Position numbers and translations under genes: made by a program
Notes under the pieces: model-generated
What the model saw: only the letters and a program-made list of their open reading frames with translations
Databases searched by the model: none
What the model was told of the DNA's origin: nothing
DNA from: Leptobrachium leishanense
Lineage: Eukaryota; Chordata; Amphibia; Anura; Megophryidae
DNA length: 64,000 nucleotides
Assembly: GCA_009667805.1 (NCBI GenBank)
Contig: CM019068.1
Span: forward strand, 6,753,733-6,817,732
Direction: 5' to 3'
Shown: positions 1-13,280 of the stretch, piece after piece
How positions within the stretch are numbered: the first letter of the stretch is position 1
How the letters are laid out: every line of letters begins with the position of its first letter

Positions 1-1013
1 TATGTACTATACTACAACCTGCTACACTACTATATGTCATACACTAATATGTACTATACTACATTCTGCTACACTACTATATGTCATACACTAATATGTA
101 CTATACTACATCCTGCTACACTACTATATGTCATACACTAATATGTACTATACTACAACCTGCTACACTACTATATGTCATATACTAATATGTACTATAC
201 TACAACCTGCTACACTACTGTATGTCATAAACTAATATGTACTATACTACAACCTGCTACACTACTGTATGTTATACACTAATATGTACTATACTACAAC
301 CTGCTACATTACTGTATGTTATACACTAATATGTACTATACTACAACCTGCTACACTACTGTATGTTATACACTAATATGTACTATACTACAACCTGCTA
401 CATTACTGTATGTTATACACTAATATGTACTATATTACAAGTTGCTACACTACTGAATGTCATACACTAATATGTACTATACTACATCCTGCTACACTAC
501 TATATGTCATACACTAATATGTACTATACTACAACCTGCTACACTACTATATGTCACACACTAATATGTACTATACTACAACCTGCTACACTACTATATG
601 TCATATACTAATATGTACTATACTACAACCTGCTACACTACTGTATGTCATAAACTAATATGTACTATACTACAACCTGCTACACTACTGTATGTTATAC
701 ACTAATATGTACTATACTACAACCTGCTACATTACTGTATGTTATACACTAATATGTACTATACTACAACCTGCAACACTATTCACAACACTAATATGTA
801 CTATAATACAACCTGCTACACTACTGTATGTTATAAACTAATATGTACTATACTACAACCTGCTACACTACTGTATGTTATACACTAAAATGTACTATAC
901 TACAACCTGCTACACTACTGTATGTCATACACTAATATGTACTATACTACAACCTGCTACACTACTATATGTCATACACTAATATGTACTATACTACATT
1001 CTGCTACACTACT
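1..1013. repeat. 47-bp AT-rich satellite, first block
   Basis: Tandem 47-bp units built on tatgtactatactacaacc followed by tgctacactac and a variable tatgtcat/gttata stretch. The spacing is exact: units begin at 1 and 48. Variants (gtatgttataaac, attcacaac, gaatgtcat) make single units recognisable. A variant-marked block (gaatgtcat at 455, ctgcaacact at 771) recurs 2051 bp downstream, after the LINE. It lies upstream of the channel exons and so is probably intronic. Short open frames across it are not genes. Confidence 0.95.
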
Positions 1014-1889
1014 TGGACCCATTCTCTTTAATATTTTTATTAGTGATATTGCAGAAGGTATTAATGGAAAAGTATGTCTTTTTGCTGATGACACAAAGAT
1101 TTGCAACAGGGTTGACGTTCCTGGAGGGATCAGCCAAATGACAAATGATTTAGGTAAACTAAAAAAATGGTCGGAGTTGTGGCAATTGAGTTTTAATGTG
1201 GATAAGTGCAAGATAATGCACCTGGGACGTAAAAACCCAAGGGCTGAATATAGAATATTTGATACAGTCCTAACCTCAACATCTGAGGAAAGGGATTTAG
1301 GGGTTATTATTTCAGAGGATCTAAGGGTAAGTAGTCAATGTAATAGAGCAGCAGGAAATGCTAGCAGAATGCTTGGTTGTGTAGGGAGAGGTATTAGCAG
1401 TAGGAAAAGGGAAGTGATCATGCCACTGTACAGAGCACTGGTGAGACCTCACTTGGAGTACTGTGTGCAGTACTGGAGACCGTATCTCCAGAAGGATATA
1501 GACCTCTTAGAGAGAGTTCAGAGAAGGGCTACTAAAATGGTGTACGGCTTGAAGGAGAAAAGTTACCAGGAAAGGCTTAATGATCTTAACATGTACAGCT
1601 TGGAAAAAGACGAGACAGAGGAGATATGATAGAAACATTTAAATACGTAAAGGGAATCCACAAGGTAGAGGAAGGGAGTATATTTAAAAGGAAACAAAAT
1701 AGCAAAACAAGAGGACATAGTCTTAGATTAGAGGGGCAAAGGTTTAAAAGTAACATCAGGAAGCATTATTTTACTGAGAGGGTGGTGGATACATGGAACA
1801 GTCTTCCAGTAGAAGTGGTAGAGGCCAAAACAGTAATTGAATTTAAGCAAGCATGGGATAGGCATAAGGCTATCCTAAACAAAAGATAA
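1014..1889 (+). pseudogene. LINE reverse transcriptase, C-terminal fragment, frameshifted
   Basis: The frame enters at LGPILFNIFISD, a conserved RT block, and then shows the catalytic box FADDTK (codons from 1081), which corresponds to YxDD. The downstream region has PLYRALVRPHLEYCVQYWRP and LERVQRRATKMVYGL, typical of the CR1/L2 RT tail. The reading frame breaks near 1605: this copy has five A residues (cttggaaaaagacgag) where the copy at 57843 has six, and translation resumes in another frame at about 1626-1889. It has no start, no endonuclease and a frameshift, so it is a dead fragment. In a living element it would copy element RNA at a nicked target. The clade call rests on motif recognition only. 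Confidence 0.88.
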
Positions 1890-1985
1890 ATCCAGGTAAA
1901 GTATCCATGTAATTGGGCAGACTAGATGGTCCGAAAGGTTCTTATCTGCCGACATTTTTCTATGTTTCTATGTTTCTATGTTTCT
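1014..1985 (+). mobile_element. 5'-truncated CR1/L2-like LINE inserted in the 47-bp satellite
   Basis: A non-LTR retrotransposon fragment interrupts the satellite. The array stops at ctacactact and resumes at actatatgtcat, so the target can be rebuilt with a duplication of about 3 bp (act). The insert carries the C-terminal part of a reverse transcriptase and ends in a short TTCTATG microsatellite tail (about 1955-1985), as CR1/L2-type LINEs do. It is truncated at its 5' end, so the endonuclease and most of the polymerase are missing. A second, more truncated copy lies at about 57600-58216. Confidence 0.9.
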
Positions 1986-4169
1986 ACTATATGTCATACA
2001 CTAATATGTACTATACTACAACCTGCTACACTACTATATGTCATACACTAATATGTACTATACTACATCCTGCTACACTACTATATGTCATACACTAATA
2101 TGTACTGTACTACAACCTGCTACACTACTATATGTCATACACTAATATGTACTATACTACATCCTGCTACACTACTATATGTCATACACTAATATGTACT
2201 ATACTACAACCTGCTACACTACTATATGTCATATACTAATATGTACTATACTACAACCTGCTACACTACTGTATGTTATACACTAATATGTACTATACTA
2301 CAACCTGCTACACTACTGTATGTTATACACTAATATGTACTATACTACAACCTGCTACATTACTGTATGTTATACACTAATATGTACTATACTACAACCT
2401 GCTACACTACTGTATGTTATACACTAATATGTACTATACTACAACCTGCTACATTACTGTATGTTATACACTAATATGTACTATATTACAAGTTGCTACA
2501 CTACTGAATGTCATACACTAATATGTACTATACTACATCCTGCTACACTACTATATGTCATACACTAATATGTACTATACTACAACCTGCTACACTACTA
2601 TATGTCACACACTAATATGTACTATACTACAACCTGCTACACTACTATATGTCATATACTAATATGTACTATACTACAACCTGCTACACTACTGTATGTC
2701 ATAAACTAATATGTACTATACTACAACCTGCTACACTACTGTATGTTATACACTAATATGTACTATACTACAACCTGCTACATTACTGTATGTTATACAC
2801 TAATATGTACTATACTACAACCTGCAACACTATTCACAACACTAATATGTACTATAATACAACCTGCTACACTACTGTATGTTATAAACTAATATGTACT
2901 ATACTACAACCTGCTACACTACTGTATGTTATACACTAAAATGTACTATACTACAACCTGCTACACTACTGTATGTCATACACTAATATGTACTATACTA
3001 CAACCTGCTACACTACTGTATGTTATAAACTAATATGTACTATACTACAACCTGCTACATTACTGTATGTTACAAACTAATATGTACTATACTACAATAT
3101 GCTACACTGCTCACAACACTAATATGTACTTTACTACAACCTGCTACACTACTGTATGTTATAAACTAATATGTACTATACTACAACCTGCTACACTACT
3201 GTATGTTATACACTAAAATGTACTATACTACAACCTGCTACACTACTGTATGTTATACACTAAAATGTACTATACTACAACCTGCTACACTACTGTATGT
3301 TATAAACTAATATGTACTATACTACAACCTGCTACATTACTGTATGTTATAAACTAATATGTACTATACTACAATATGCTACACTGCTCACAACACTATT
3401 ATGTACTTTACTACAACCTGCTGCACTATTTTATGTTATACACTAATATGTACTATACTACAACCTGCTACATTACTGTATGTTAAACACTAATATGTAC
3501 TATACTACAACCTGCTACACTATTCACAACACTAATATGTACTATAATACAACCTGCTACACTACTGTATGTTATAAACTAACATGTACTATACTACAAT
3601 ATGCTACACTGCTCACAACACTATTATGTACTTTACTACAACCTGCTGCACTATTTTATGTTATACACTAATATGTAATATACTACAACCTGCTACACTA
3701 CTGTATGCTATAAACTAATATGTACTATACTACAACCTGCTACACTACTGTCTGTTATACACTAATATGTACTTTACTACAACCTGCTACACTACTGTAT
3801 GCTATAAACTAATATGTACTATACTACAACCTGCTACACTACTGTCTGTTATACACTAATATGTACTATAATACAACCCGCTACACTACTGTATGTTATA
3901 AACTAATATGTACTATACTACAAACTGCTACACTACTGTATGTTATAAACTAATATGTACTATACTACAACCTGCTACACTACTGTATGTCATACACTAA
4001 TATGTACTATACTACAACCTGCTACACTACTGTATGTCATAAACTAATATGTACTATAATACAACCTGCTATACTAATATATGTTATACACTAACATGTA
4101 CTATACTACAACCTTCTACACTACTCACAACAATAATATGTACTATACTACAACCTGCTACACTACTGT
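1986..4169. repeat. 47-bp AT-rich satellite, second block
   Basis: The same 47-bp unit continues after the LINE up to the composite element at 4170. The block at 2230-2950 repeats the variant order of the first block with an offset of 2051 bp. Subtracting the 972-bp LINE and its short target duplication leaves about 1076 bp, near 23 units, so the array appears to have been amplified in multi-unit blocks before the LINE arrived. Confidence 0.95.
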
Positions 4170-4598
4170 CAGGGTTATTCAAAGAGATCCAAATTGCTTG
4201 AGAAAGGTAACTGAACGCTGAAAATCAGCATTCGGTTACCTTTCTTGGCCATTCGGCTATCCAGAGAGCAGGCAATTCGCCAAATCCTGGCGAATTGCCT
4301 GAACATACGGTGCCTGTTCGGTGTCTGTTCGAGGGCAGTGAAAACCCCATGAAAAAGCACTGCTTCGTCTATTTAGAGAACACAAACCAGCAGTGAAAGG
4401 TTCCCCTAATGCCCTGCCATTCAGTGGTTTAATTCGGCAAGTTTATTCAGGAGAATCCCATAGGCTTCAATGTTAAAAATAATCCCGTTTTAATTCAATA
4501 TCTAATAAACCGTTCATTATAAAATTCTGCAGCAAAGAGTCTCTTTATTTATAGACAAAGTGGAAAGCCTGCCCAGAGGGCAGTCTATTGTGAATAAA

Positions 4599-7500
4599 CT
4601 GCCCTCAGCTCGTGGATACTGCCCCCAGCTCGTGGATACTGCCCCCAGCACGTGGATACTGCCCACAGCACGTGGATACTGCCCCCAGCTCATGGATACT
4701 GCCCTCAGCTCGTGGATACTGCCCCCAGCTTGTGGATACTGCCCCCAGCTCGTGGATAATGCCCCCAGCACGTGGATACTGCCCCCAGCTTGTGGATACT
4801 GCCCCCAGCTCGTGGATACTGCCCCCAGCTCGTGGATACTGCCCCAGGTCGTGGATACTGCCCTCAGCTCGTGGATACTGCCCTCAGCTCGTGATACTGC
4901 CCTCAGCTCGTGGATACTGCCCCCAGCTCGTGGATACTGCCCCAGCACGTGGATACTGCGCCCAGCTCGTGGATACTGCCCCAGCATGTGGATACTGCCC
5001 CCAGCACGTGGATACTGCCCTCAGCTCGTGGATACTGCCCCCAGCTCGTGGAACTGCCCCCAGCTCGTGGATACTGCCCTCAGCTCGTGGATACTGCCCT
5101 CAGCTCTTGGATACTACCCCCAGCTCGCGGATACTGCCCCAGCACGAGGATACTGCCCCAGCTCGTGGATACTGCCCCCAGCTCGTGAATACTGCCCTCA
5201 GCTCGTGGATACTGCCCCAGCACGTGGATACTGCCCCCAGCATGTGGATACTGCCCTCAGCTCGTGGATACTGCCCCAGGTCGTGGATACTGCCCCAGCT
5301 CATGGATACTGCCCTCAGCTCGTGGATACTGCCCCAGCTCGTGGATACTGCCCCCAGCTCGTGGATACTGCCCTCAGCTCGTGGATACTGCCCTCAGCTC
5401 TTGGCTACTGCCCTCAGCACGTGGATACTGCCTCCAGCTCGTGGATACTGCCCTCAGCTCGTGGATAATGCCCCCAGCTCGTGGATAATGCCCCCAGCTC
5501 GTGGATACTGCCCTCAGCACGTGGATACTGCCCCAGCTCGTGGATACTGCCCTCAGCTCGTGGATATACAGCCCCCAGCTCGTGGATACTGCCCTCAGCA
5601 CGTGGATACTGCCCCAGCTCGTGGATGCTGCCCTCAGCACATGGATACTGCCCTCAGCTCGTGGAAACTGCCTCAGCTCCTGGATATACTGCCTGCCCAG
5701 CTCGTGGATACTGCCCCAGCTCGTGGATACTGCCTCAGCTCGTGGATACTGCCCCAGGTCATGGATACTGCCTCAGCTCGTGGATACTGCCTCAGCCTGT
5801 GGATACTGCCCTCAGCTCGTGGATACTGCCCCCAGCTCGTGATACTGCCCCAGCATGTGGATACTGCCCCCAGCTCGTCGATACTGCCCTCAGCTCGTGG
5901 ATACTGCCCTCAGCTCGTGGATACTGCCCCAGTTCGTGGATACTGCCACCAGCACGTGGATACTGCCCTCAGCTCGTGGATACTGCCCCCAGCTCGTGGA
6001 TACTGCCCCCAGCACGTGGATACTGCCTCAGCCTGTGGATACTGCCCTCAGCTCGTGGATACTGCCCCAGCTCGTGGATACTGCCCCCAGCTCGTGGATA
6101 CTGCCCCCAGCATGTGGATACTGCCCCCAGCTCGTGGATACTGCCCCAGCTCGTCGATACTGCCCTCAGCTCGTGGATACTGCCCTCAGCTCGTGGATAC
6201 TGCCCCAGTTCGTGGATACTGCCACCAGCACGTGGATACTGCCCTCAGCTCGTGGATACTGCCCCCAGCTCGTGGATACTGCCCCCAGCACGTGGATACT
6301 GCCCTCAGCCTGTGGATACTGCCCTCAGCTCGTGGATACTGCCCCCAGCTCGTGGATACTGCCCCCAGCTCGTGGATACTGCCCCCAGCATGTGGATACT
6401 GCCCCCAGCTCGTGGATACTGCCCCCAGCTCGTCGATACTGCCCTCAGCTCGTGGATACTGCCCTCAGCTCGTGGATACTGCCCCCAGTTCGTGGATACT
6501 GCCACCAGCACGTGGATACTGCCCTCAGCTCGTGGATACTGCCCCCAGCTCGTGGATACTGCCCCCAGCATGTGGATACTGCCCCCAGCTCGTGGATACT
6601 GCCCCCAGCTCGTGGATACTGCCCTCAGCTCGTGGATACTGCCCCCAGCACGTGGATACTGCCCCCAGCTCGTGGATACTGCCCCAGCACGTGGATACTG
6701 CCCTCAGCTCGTGGATACTGCCCCCAGCTCGTGGATACTGCCCCAAGCTCGTGGATACTGCCCCCAGCTCGTGGATACTGCCCTCAGCTCGTGGATACTG
6801 CCCCAGGTCGTGGATACTGCCCTCAGCTCGTGGATACTGCCCTCAGCTTGTGGATACTGCCCTCAGCTCGTGGATACTGCCCTCAGCTCGTGGATACTGC
6901 CCTCAGCAAGTGGATACTGCCCCCAGCTCGTGGATACTGCCCCAGGTCGTGGATACTGCCCGCAGCTCGTGGATACTGCCCGCAGCTCGTGGATACTGCC
7001 CCAGCTCGTGGATACTGCCCTCAGCTCGTGGATACTGCCCCAGGTCGTGGATACTGCCCTCAGCTCGTGGATACTGCCCTCAGCTCGTGGATACTGCCCC
7101 CAGCTCGTGGATACTGCCCCAGCTCGTGGATACTGCCCTCAGCTCGTGGATACTGCCCCAGCTCGTGGATACTGCCCTCAACTCGTGGATACTGCCCCCA
7201 GCTCGTGGATACTGCCCTCAGCTCGTGGATACTGCCCTCAGCTCATGGATACTGCCCCAGCTCGTGGATACTGCCCCAGGTCGTGGATACTGCCCTCAGC
7301 TCGTGGATACTGCCCTCAGCTCGTGGATACTGCCCCAGCTCGTGGATACTGCCCCAGGTCGTGGATACTGCCCTCAGCTCGTGGATACTGCCCCCAGCTC
7401 GTGGATACTGCCCTCAGCTCGTGGATACTGCCCCCAGCTCGTGGATACTGCCCTCAGCTCGTGGATACTGCCCTCAGCTCATGGATACTGCCCCCAGCTC

Positions 7501-7600
7501 GTGGATACTGCCCCCAGCTCGTGGATACTGCCCTCAGCTCGTGGATACTGCCCCAGCACGTGGATACTGCCCTCAGCTCGTGGATACTGCCCCCCAGCTC
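4599..7600. repeat. About 20-bp GC-rich minisatellite inside the composite element
   Basis: About 150 copies of a 19-20 bp unit, ctcgtggatactgcccccag, with CCCTCAG, CCCCAG and CAGCACG variants. A mixture of 19- and 20-bp units keeps moving the phase between frames, and almost no stop codon is possible on this strand, so open frames of 600 to 1050 codons appear in all three + frames. Translations are low-complexity repeats of the GYCPQLVDTAPSSWILP type with no domain. Nothing supports coding. Confidence 0.93.
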
Positions 7601-7615
7601 AGACCCCATACCAGA

Positions 7616-8018
7616 CATGGGGCGGCTGTTCGAATGCTCTATCGGCATTCGGACAGCCGCCCCATGAGCTCCGCATACTTACCTTCCCGAGCGGCGAAGT
7701 GAAAGTTTCCTCGCTTCCGGTCATTGAAGGACCCAAGCCGCGTTCACGTGGGACTCCCACGTGACTGCGGCTTGGGTCCTTCAAAGAGCGGAAGCGAGGG
7801 AACTTTCCCTTCGCCGCTCGGGGGTTGGATGCGCGCGGCAGCCGGGTAGAGGCTGCGAGCGCAGCCTCTACCCGGCTGCTGTGTGCATCTTGTAACCGCC
7901 GCGGCGAGCGCACAGCCGGCTCGTGCCGCGGCGGTTGCATGCGCGCGCAACCAACCGCCGCTGGTTGCGCGCGCATGCGCAGAGTAAGGCTTGGTGACGG
8001 ACACGCCAAGCCTTACTC
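7616..8018. repeat. Chain of six consecutive GC-rich hairpins
   Basis: Six adjacent inverted repeats were read directly. (1) 7616-7637/7645-7666, 22 bp with one mismatch. (2) 7686-7822, a long imperfect hairpin with its centre near cacgtgggactcccacgtg. (3) 7838-7856/7861-7879, 19 bp perfect, loop gagc. (4) 7894-7936, arms aaccgccgcggc. (5) 7937-7953/7962-7978, 17 bp perfect. (6) 7982-7994/8006-8018, 13 bp perfect. The composition is far richer in GC and CpG than the flanks. It lies between the minisatellite and the right arm of the composite element. No promoter or product is evident. Confidence 0.9.
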
Positions 8019-8546
8019 AATTATAGTATAGATTTTTTAGGATATCTTAAGCATTTTTCAGATTTTTTTTTTAACTTTACTTCTTTCTTCTGTAACAGCC
8101 CTTTTTATTATCATTCATTGGATCATATGTAAATTTCAGACATTTTCGCTCAGTAGTTTCTTTGCAAACAGTGTTTCACTTTTCAAACATTCATACAAAT
8201 GGTTTTCCTAATTTATTCACTTCATTCTGTCTGCGGTCTCGGCTTTCTCGGCTCTCTCCGGAGGCTTCGGCTGCGCTGTGATCGGCTCCTGCTCGGGTTT
8301 TTCCGTGGTCTTCGGCAGGTAAATCCAGATGTTTTTGCGGGTTTTTGGCGTGCATTCGTTGGGTTTTGCGGTACGTTTTTCGTCAGGCTTGCGGTAGCTT
8401 TTCCCTGCAATTCGGGGACCCTGTGGTGCTTGCTGAATACACCGCAGGGTCACCGAAATGGGATCGGCAAAAGGAACCGAATTGAAGAGAACGAAAAGTC
8501 ACCGAACGTGCGGTGACTTTTCGAATCTCTTTGAATAACCCTGTGT

Positions 8547-11500
8547 ATGTTAAAAACTAGTATGTACTATACTACAGCCTGCTACACTAGTATATGTTAT
8601 ACACTGATATGTACTATACTACAGCCTGCTACACTACTATATGTCATACACTAATATGTACTATATTACAACCTGCTACACTACTATATGTTATACACTA
8701 ATATGTACTATACTACAACCTGCTACACTACTATATGTTATACACTAATTATGTACTATACTACAGCCTGCTACACTACTATATGTCATACACTAATATG
8801 TACTATACTACAACCTGCTACACTACTATACGTCATACACTATATGTACTATACTACAACCTGCTACACTACTATATGTTATACACTAATATGTACTATA
8901 CTACAACCTGCTACACTACTATATGTTATACACTAATATGTACTATACTACAGCCTGCTACACTACTATATTGTCATACACTAATATGTACTATACTACA
9001 ACCTGCTACACTACTATACGTCATACACTAATATGTACTATACTACAACCTGCTACACTACTATATGTTATACACTAATATGTACTATACTACAACCTGC
9101 TACACTACTATATGTTATACACTAATATGTACTATACTACAGCCTGCTACACTACTATACGTCATACACTAATATGTACTATACTACAACCTGCTACACT
9201 ACTATATGTCATACACTAATATGTACTATACTACACCTGCTACACTACTATACGTCATACACTAATATGTACTATACTACAACCTGCTACACTACTATAT
9301 GTTATACACTAATATGTACTATACTACAACCTGCTACACTACTATATGTTATACACTAATATGTACTATACTACAACCTGCTACACTACTATATGTTATA
9401 CACTAATATGTACTATACTACAACCCGCTACACTACTATATGTCATAACACTAATATGTACTATACTACATCCTGCTACACTACTATATGTTATACACTG
9501 ATATGTACTATACTACAACCTGCTACACTACTGTATGTTATAAACTAATATGTACTATAATACAACCTGCTACACTACTATACGTCATACACTAATATGT
9601 ACTATACTACATCCTGCTACACTACTATACGTCATACACTAATATGTACTATACTACAACCTGCTACACTACTATATTGTCATACACTAATATGTACTAT
9701 ACTACAACCTGCTACACTACTATATGTTATACACTAATATGTACTATACTACAGCCTGCTACACTACTATATGTCATACACTAATATGTACTATACTACA
9801 ACCTGCTACACTACTATACGTCATACACTAATATGTACTATACTACAACCTGCTACACTACTATATGTTATACACTAATATGTACTATACTACAACCTGC
9901 TACACTACTATATGTTATACACTAATATGTACTATACTACAGCCTGCTACACTACTATACGTCATACACTAATATGTACTATACTACAACCTGCTACACT
10001 ACTATATGTCATACACTAATATGTACTATACTACAACCTGCTACACTACTATACGTCATACACTAATATGTACTATACTACAACCTGCTACACTACTATA
10101 TGTTATACACTAATATGTACTATACTACAACCTGCTACACTACTATATGTTATACACTAATATGTACTATACTACAACCTGCTACACTACTATATGTTAT
10201 ACACTAATATGTACTATACTACAACCCGCTACACTACTATATGTCATACACTAATATGTACTATACTACATCCTGCTACACTACTATATGTTATACACTG
10301 ATATGTACTATACTACAACCTGCTACACTACTGTATGTTATAAACTAATATGTACTATAATACAACCTGCTACACTACTATATGTCATACACTAATATGT
10401 ACTATACTACAACCTGCTACACTACTATACGTCATACACTAATATGTACTATACTACAACCTGCTACACTACTGTATGTTAAAAACTAATATGTACTATA
10501 CTACAACCTGCTACACTACTGTATGTTATAAACTAATATGTACTATAATACAACCTGCTACACTACTGTATGTTATAAACTAATATGTACTATACTACAA
10601 CCTGCTACACTACTGTATGTTATAAACTAATATGTACTATACTACAACCTGCTACACTACTGTATGTTAAAAACTAATATGTACTATACTACAACCTGCT
10701 ACACTACTATATGTTATACACTAATATGTACTATACTACAACCTGCTACACTACTGTATGTTAAAAACTAATATGTACTATACTACAACCTGCTACACTA
10801 CTATATGTTATACACTAATATGTACTATACTACAACCTGCTACACTACTGTATGTTAAAAACTAATATGTACTATACTACAACCTGCTACACTACTATAT
10901 GTTATACACTAATATGTACTATACTACAACCTGCTACACTACTGTATGTTATAAACTAATATGTACTATACTACAACCTGCTACACTACTGTATGTCATA
11001 CACTAATATGTACTATACTACAACCTGCTACACTACTGTATGTTAAAAACTAATATGTACTATACTACAACCTGCTACACTACTATATGTTATACACTAA
11101 TATGTACTATACTACAACCTGCTACACTACTGTATGTTAAAAACTAATATGTACTATACTACAACCTGCTACACTACTATATGTTATACACTAATATGTA
11201 CTATAATACAACCTGCTACACTACTGTATGTTATAAACTAATATGTACTATACTACAACCTGCTACACTACTGTATGTCATACACTAATATGTACTATAC
11301 TACAACCTGCTACACTACTATATGTTATACACTAATATGTACTATAATACAACCTGCTACACTACTGTATGTTATAAACTAATATGTACTATACTACAAC
11401 CTGCTACACTACTGTATGTCATACACTAATATGTACTATACTACAACCTGCTACACTACTGTATGTAAAACTAATATGTACTATACTACACCTGCTACAC

Positions 11501-13280
11501 TACTATATGTTATACACTAATATGTACTATACTACAACCTGCTACACTACTGTATGTTAAAAACTAATATGTACTATATCTACAACCTGCTACACTACTA
11601 TATGTTATACACTAATATGTACTATACTACAACCTGCTACACTACTGTATGTTAAAAACTAATATGTACTATACTACAACCTGCTACACTACTATATGTT
11701 ATACACTAATATGTACTATACTACAACCTGCTACACTACTGTATGTTATAAACTAATATGTACTATACTACAACCTGCTACACTACTGTATGTCATACAC
11801 TAATATGTACTATACTACAACCTGCTACACTACTGTATGTTAAAAACTAATATGTACTATACTACAACCTGCTACACTACTATATGTTATACACTAATAT
11901 GTACTATACTACAACCTGCTACACTACTGTATGTTAAAAACTAATATGTACTATACTACAACCTGCTACACTACTATATGTTATACACTAATATGTACTA
12001 TAATACAACCTGCTACACTACTGTATGTTATAAACTAATATGTACTATACTACAACCTGCTACACTACTGTATGTCATACACTAATATGTACTATACTAC
12101 AACCTGCTACACTACTGTATGTAAAAACTAATATGTACTATACTACAACCTGCTACACTACTATATGTTATACACTAATATGTACTATACTACAACCTGC
12201 TACACTACTGTATGTTATAAACTAATATGTACTATACTACAACCTGCTACACTACTGTATGTTATAAACTAATATGTACTATACTACAACCTGCTACACT
12301 ACTGTATGTCATACACTAATATGTACTATACTACAACCTGCTACACTACTGTATGTTAAAAACTAATATGTACTATACTACAACCTGCTACACTACTATA
12401 TGTTATACACTAATATGTACTATACTACAACCTGCTACACTACTGTATGTTAAAAACTAATATGTACTATACTACAACCTGCTACACTACTATATGTTAT
12501 ACACTAATATGTACTATAATACAACCTGCTACACTACTGTATGTTATAAACTAATATGTACTATACTACAACCTGCTACACTACTGTATGTCATACACTA
12601 ATATGTACTATACTACAACCTGCTACACTACTGTATGTTAAAAACTAATATGTACTATACTACAACCTGCTACACTACTATATGTTATACACTAATATGT
12701 ACTATACTACAACCTGCTACACTACTGTATGTTAAACTAATATGTACTATACTACAACCTGCTACACTACTATATGTTATACACTAATATGTACTATACT
12801 ACAACCTGCTACACTACTGTATGTTAAAAACTAATATGTACTATACTACAACCTGCTACACTACTATATGTTATACACTAATATGTACTATACTACAACT
12901 GCTACACTACTGTATGTTATAAACTAATATGTACTATACTACAACCTGCTACACTACTGTATGTCATACACTAATATGTACTATACTACAACCTGCTACA
13001 CTACTGTATGTCATACACTAATATGTACTATACTACAACCTGCTACACTACTGTATGTTAAAAACTAATATGTACTATACTACAACCTGCTACACTACTA
13101 TATGTTATACACTAATATGTACTATACTACAACCTGCTACACTACTGTATGTTATAAACTAATATGTACTATACTACAACCTGCTACACTACTGTATGTT
13201 AAAAACTAATATGTACTATACTACAACCTGCTACACTACACTAACATGTACTATACTATGACCTGCTACACTACTGTATG
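8547..13280. repeat. 47-bp AT-rich satellite, third block
   Basis: The array resumes exactly after the tgt duplication. Two levels of higher order are visible. A marked block (cactgatatg at 9497, caacccgct at 9421) recurs about 800 bp later, near 17 units. From 10480 onward a dimer alternates gtatgttaaaaac and atatgttatacac units (94 bp). The array decays at 13240-13280, where cacta replaces part of a unit. Confidence 0.95.

Larger units (their letters stand above)
4170..8543. mobile_element. Composite hairpin-rich element, CAGGGTTATTC termini, 3-bp target duplication
   Basis: The left end is CAGGGTTATTCAAAGAGATC and the right end GAATCTCTTTGAATAACCCTG, an inverted pair. The flanks are tgt (4167-4169) and tgt (8544-8546); removing the element restores the 47-bp unit (ctactgtatgtt), so the 3-bp duplication is well supported. 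Inside are hairpins at 4202-4244 and 4269-4301, a roughly 110-bp module at 4450-4560 shared with other elements, a 20-bp minisatellite, a chain of six hairpins, and a subterminal region at 8040-8543 matching 26011-26460 and 55690-56606. I see no transposase, so it is non-autonomous. The superfamily is not assigned. Confidence 0.85.

Noticed and set aside
4612..7764. Open frame of 1050 codons and companions of 728 and 615 codons in the other two + frames
   Set aside because: All three + frames are open because the 20-bp unit lacks stop codons; translations are pure repeat, with no domain, splice context or codon pattern.
7599..8009. Open frames on both strands in the GC-rich segment
   Set aside because: They are mirror images produced by the hairpins and have no known domain.
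1..13280. Possible CRISPR array or other regular spaced repeat
   Set aside because: Repeats are directly adjacent, without unique spacers, and the context is eukaryotic. The same applies to the 28-, 35-, 52- and 54-bp arrays.
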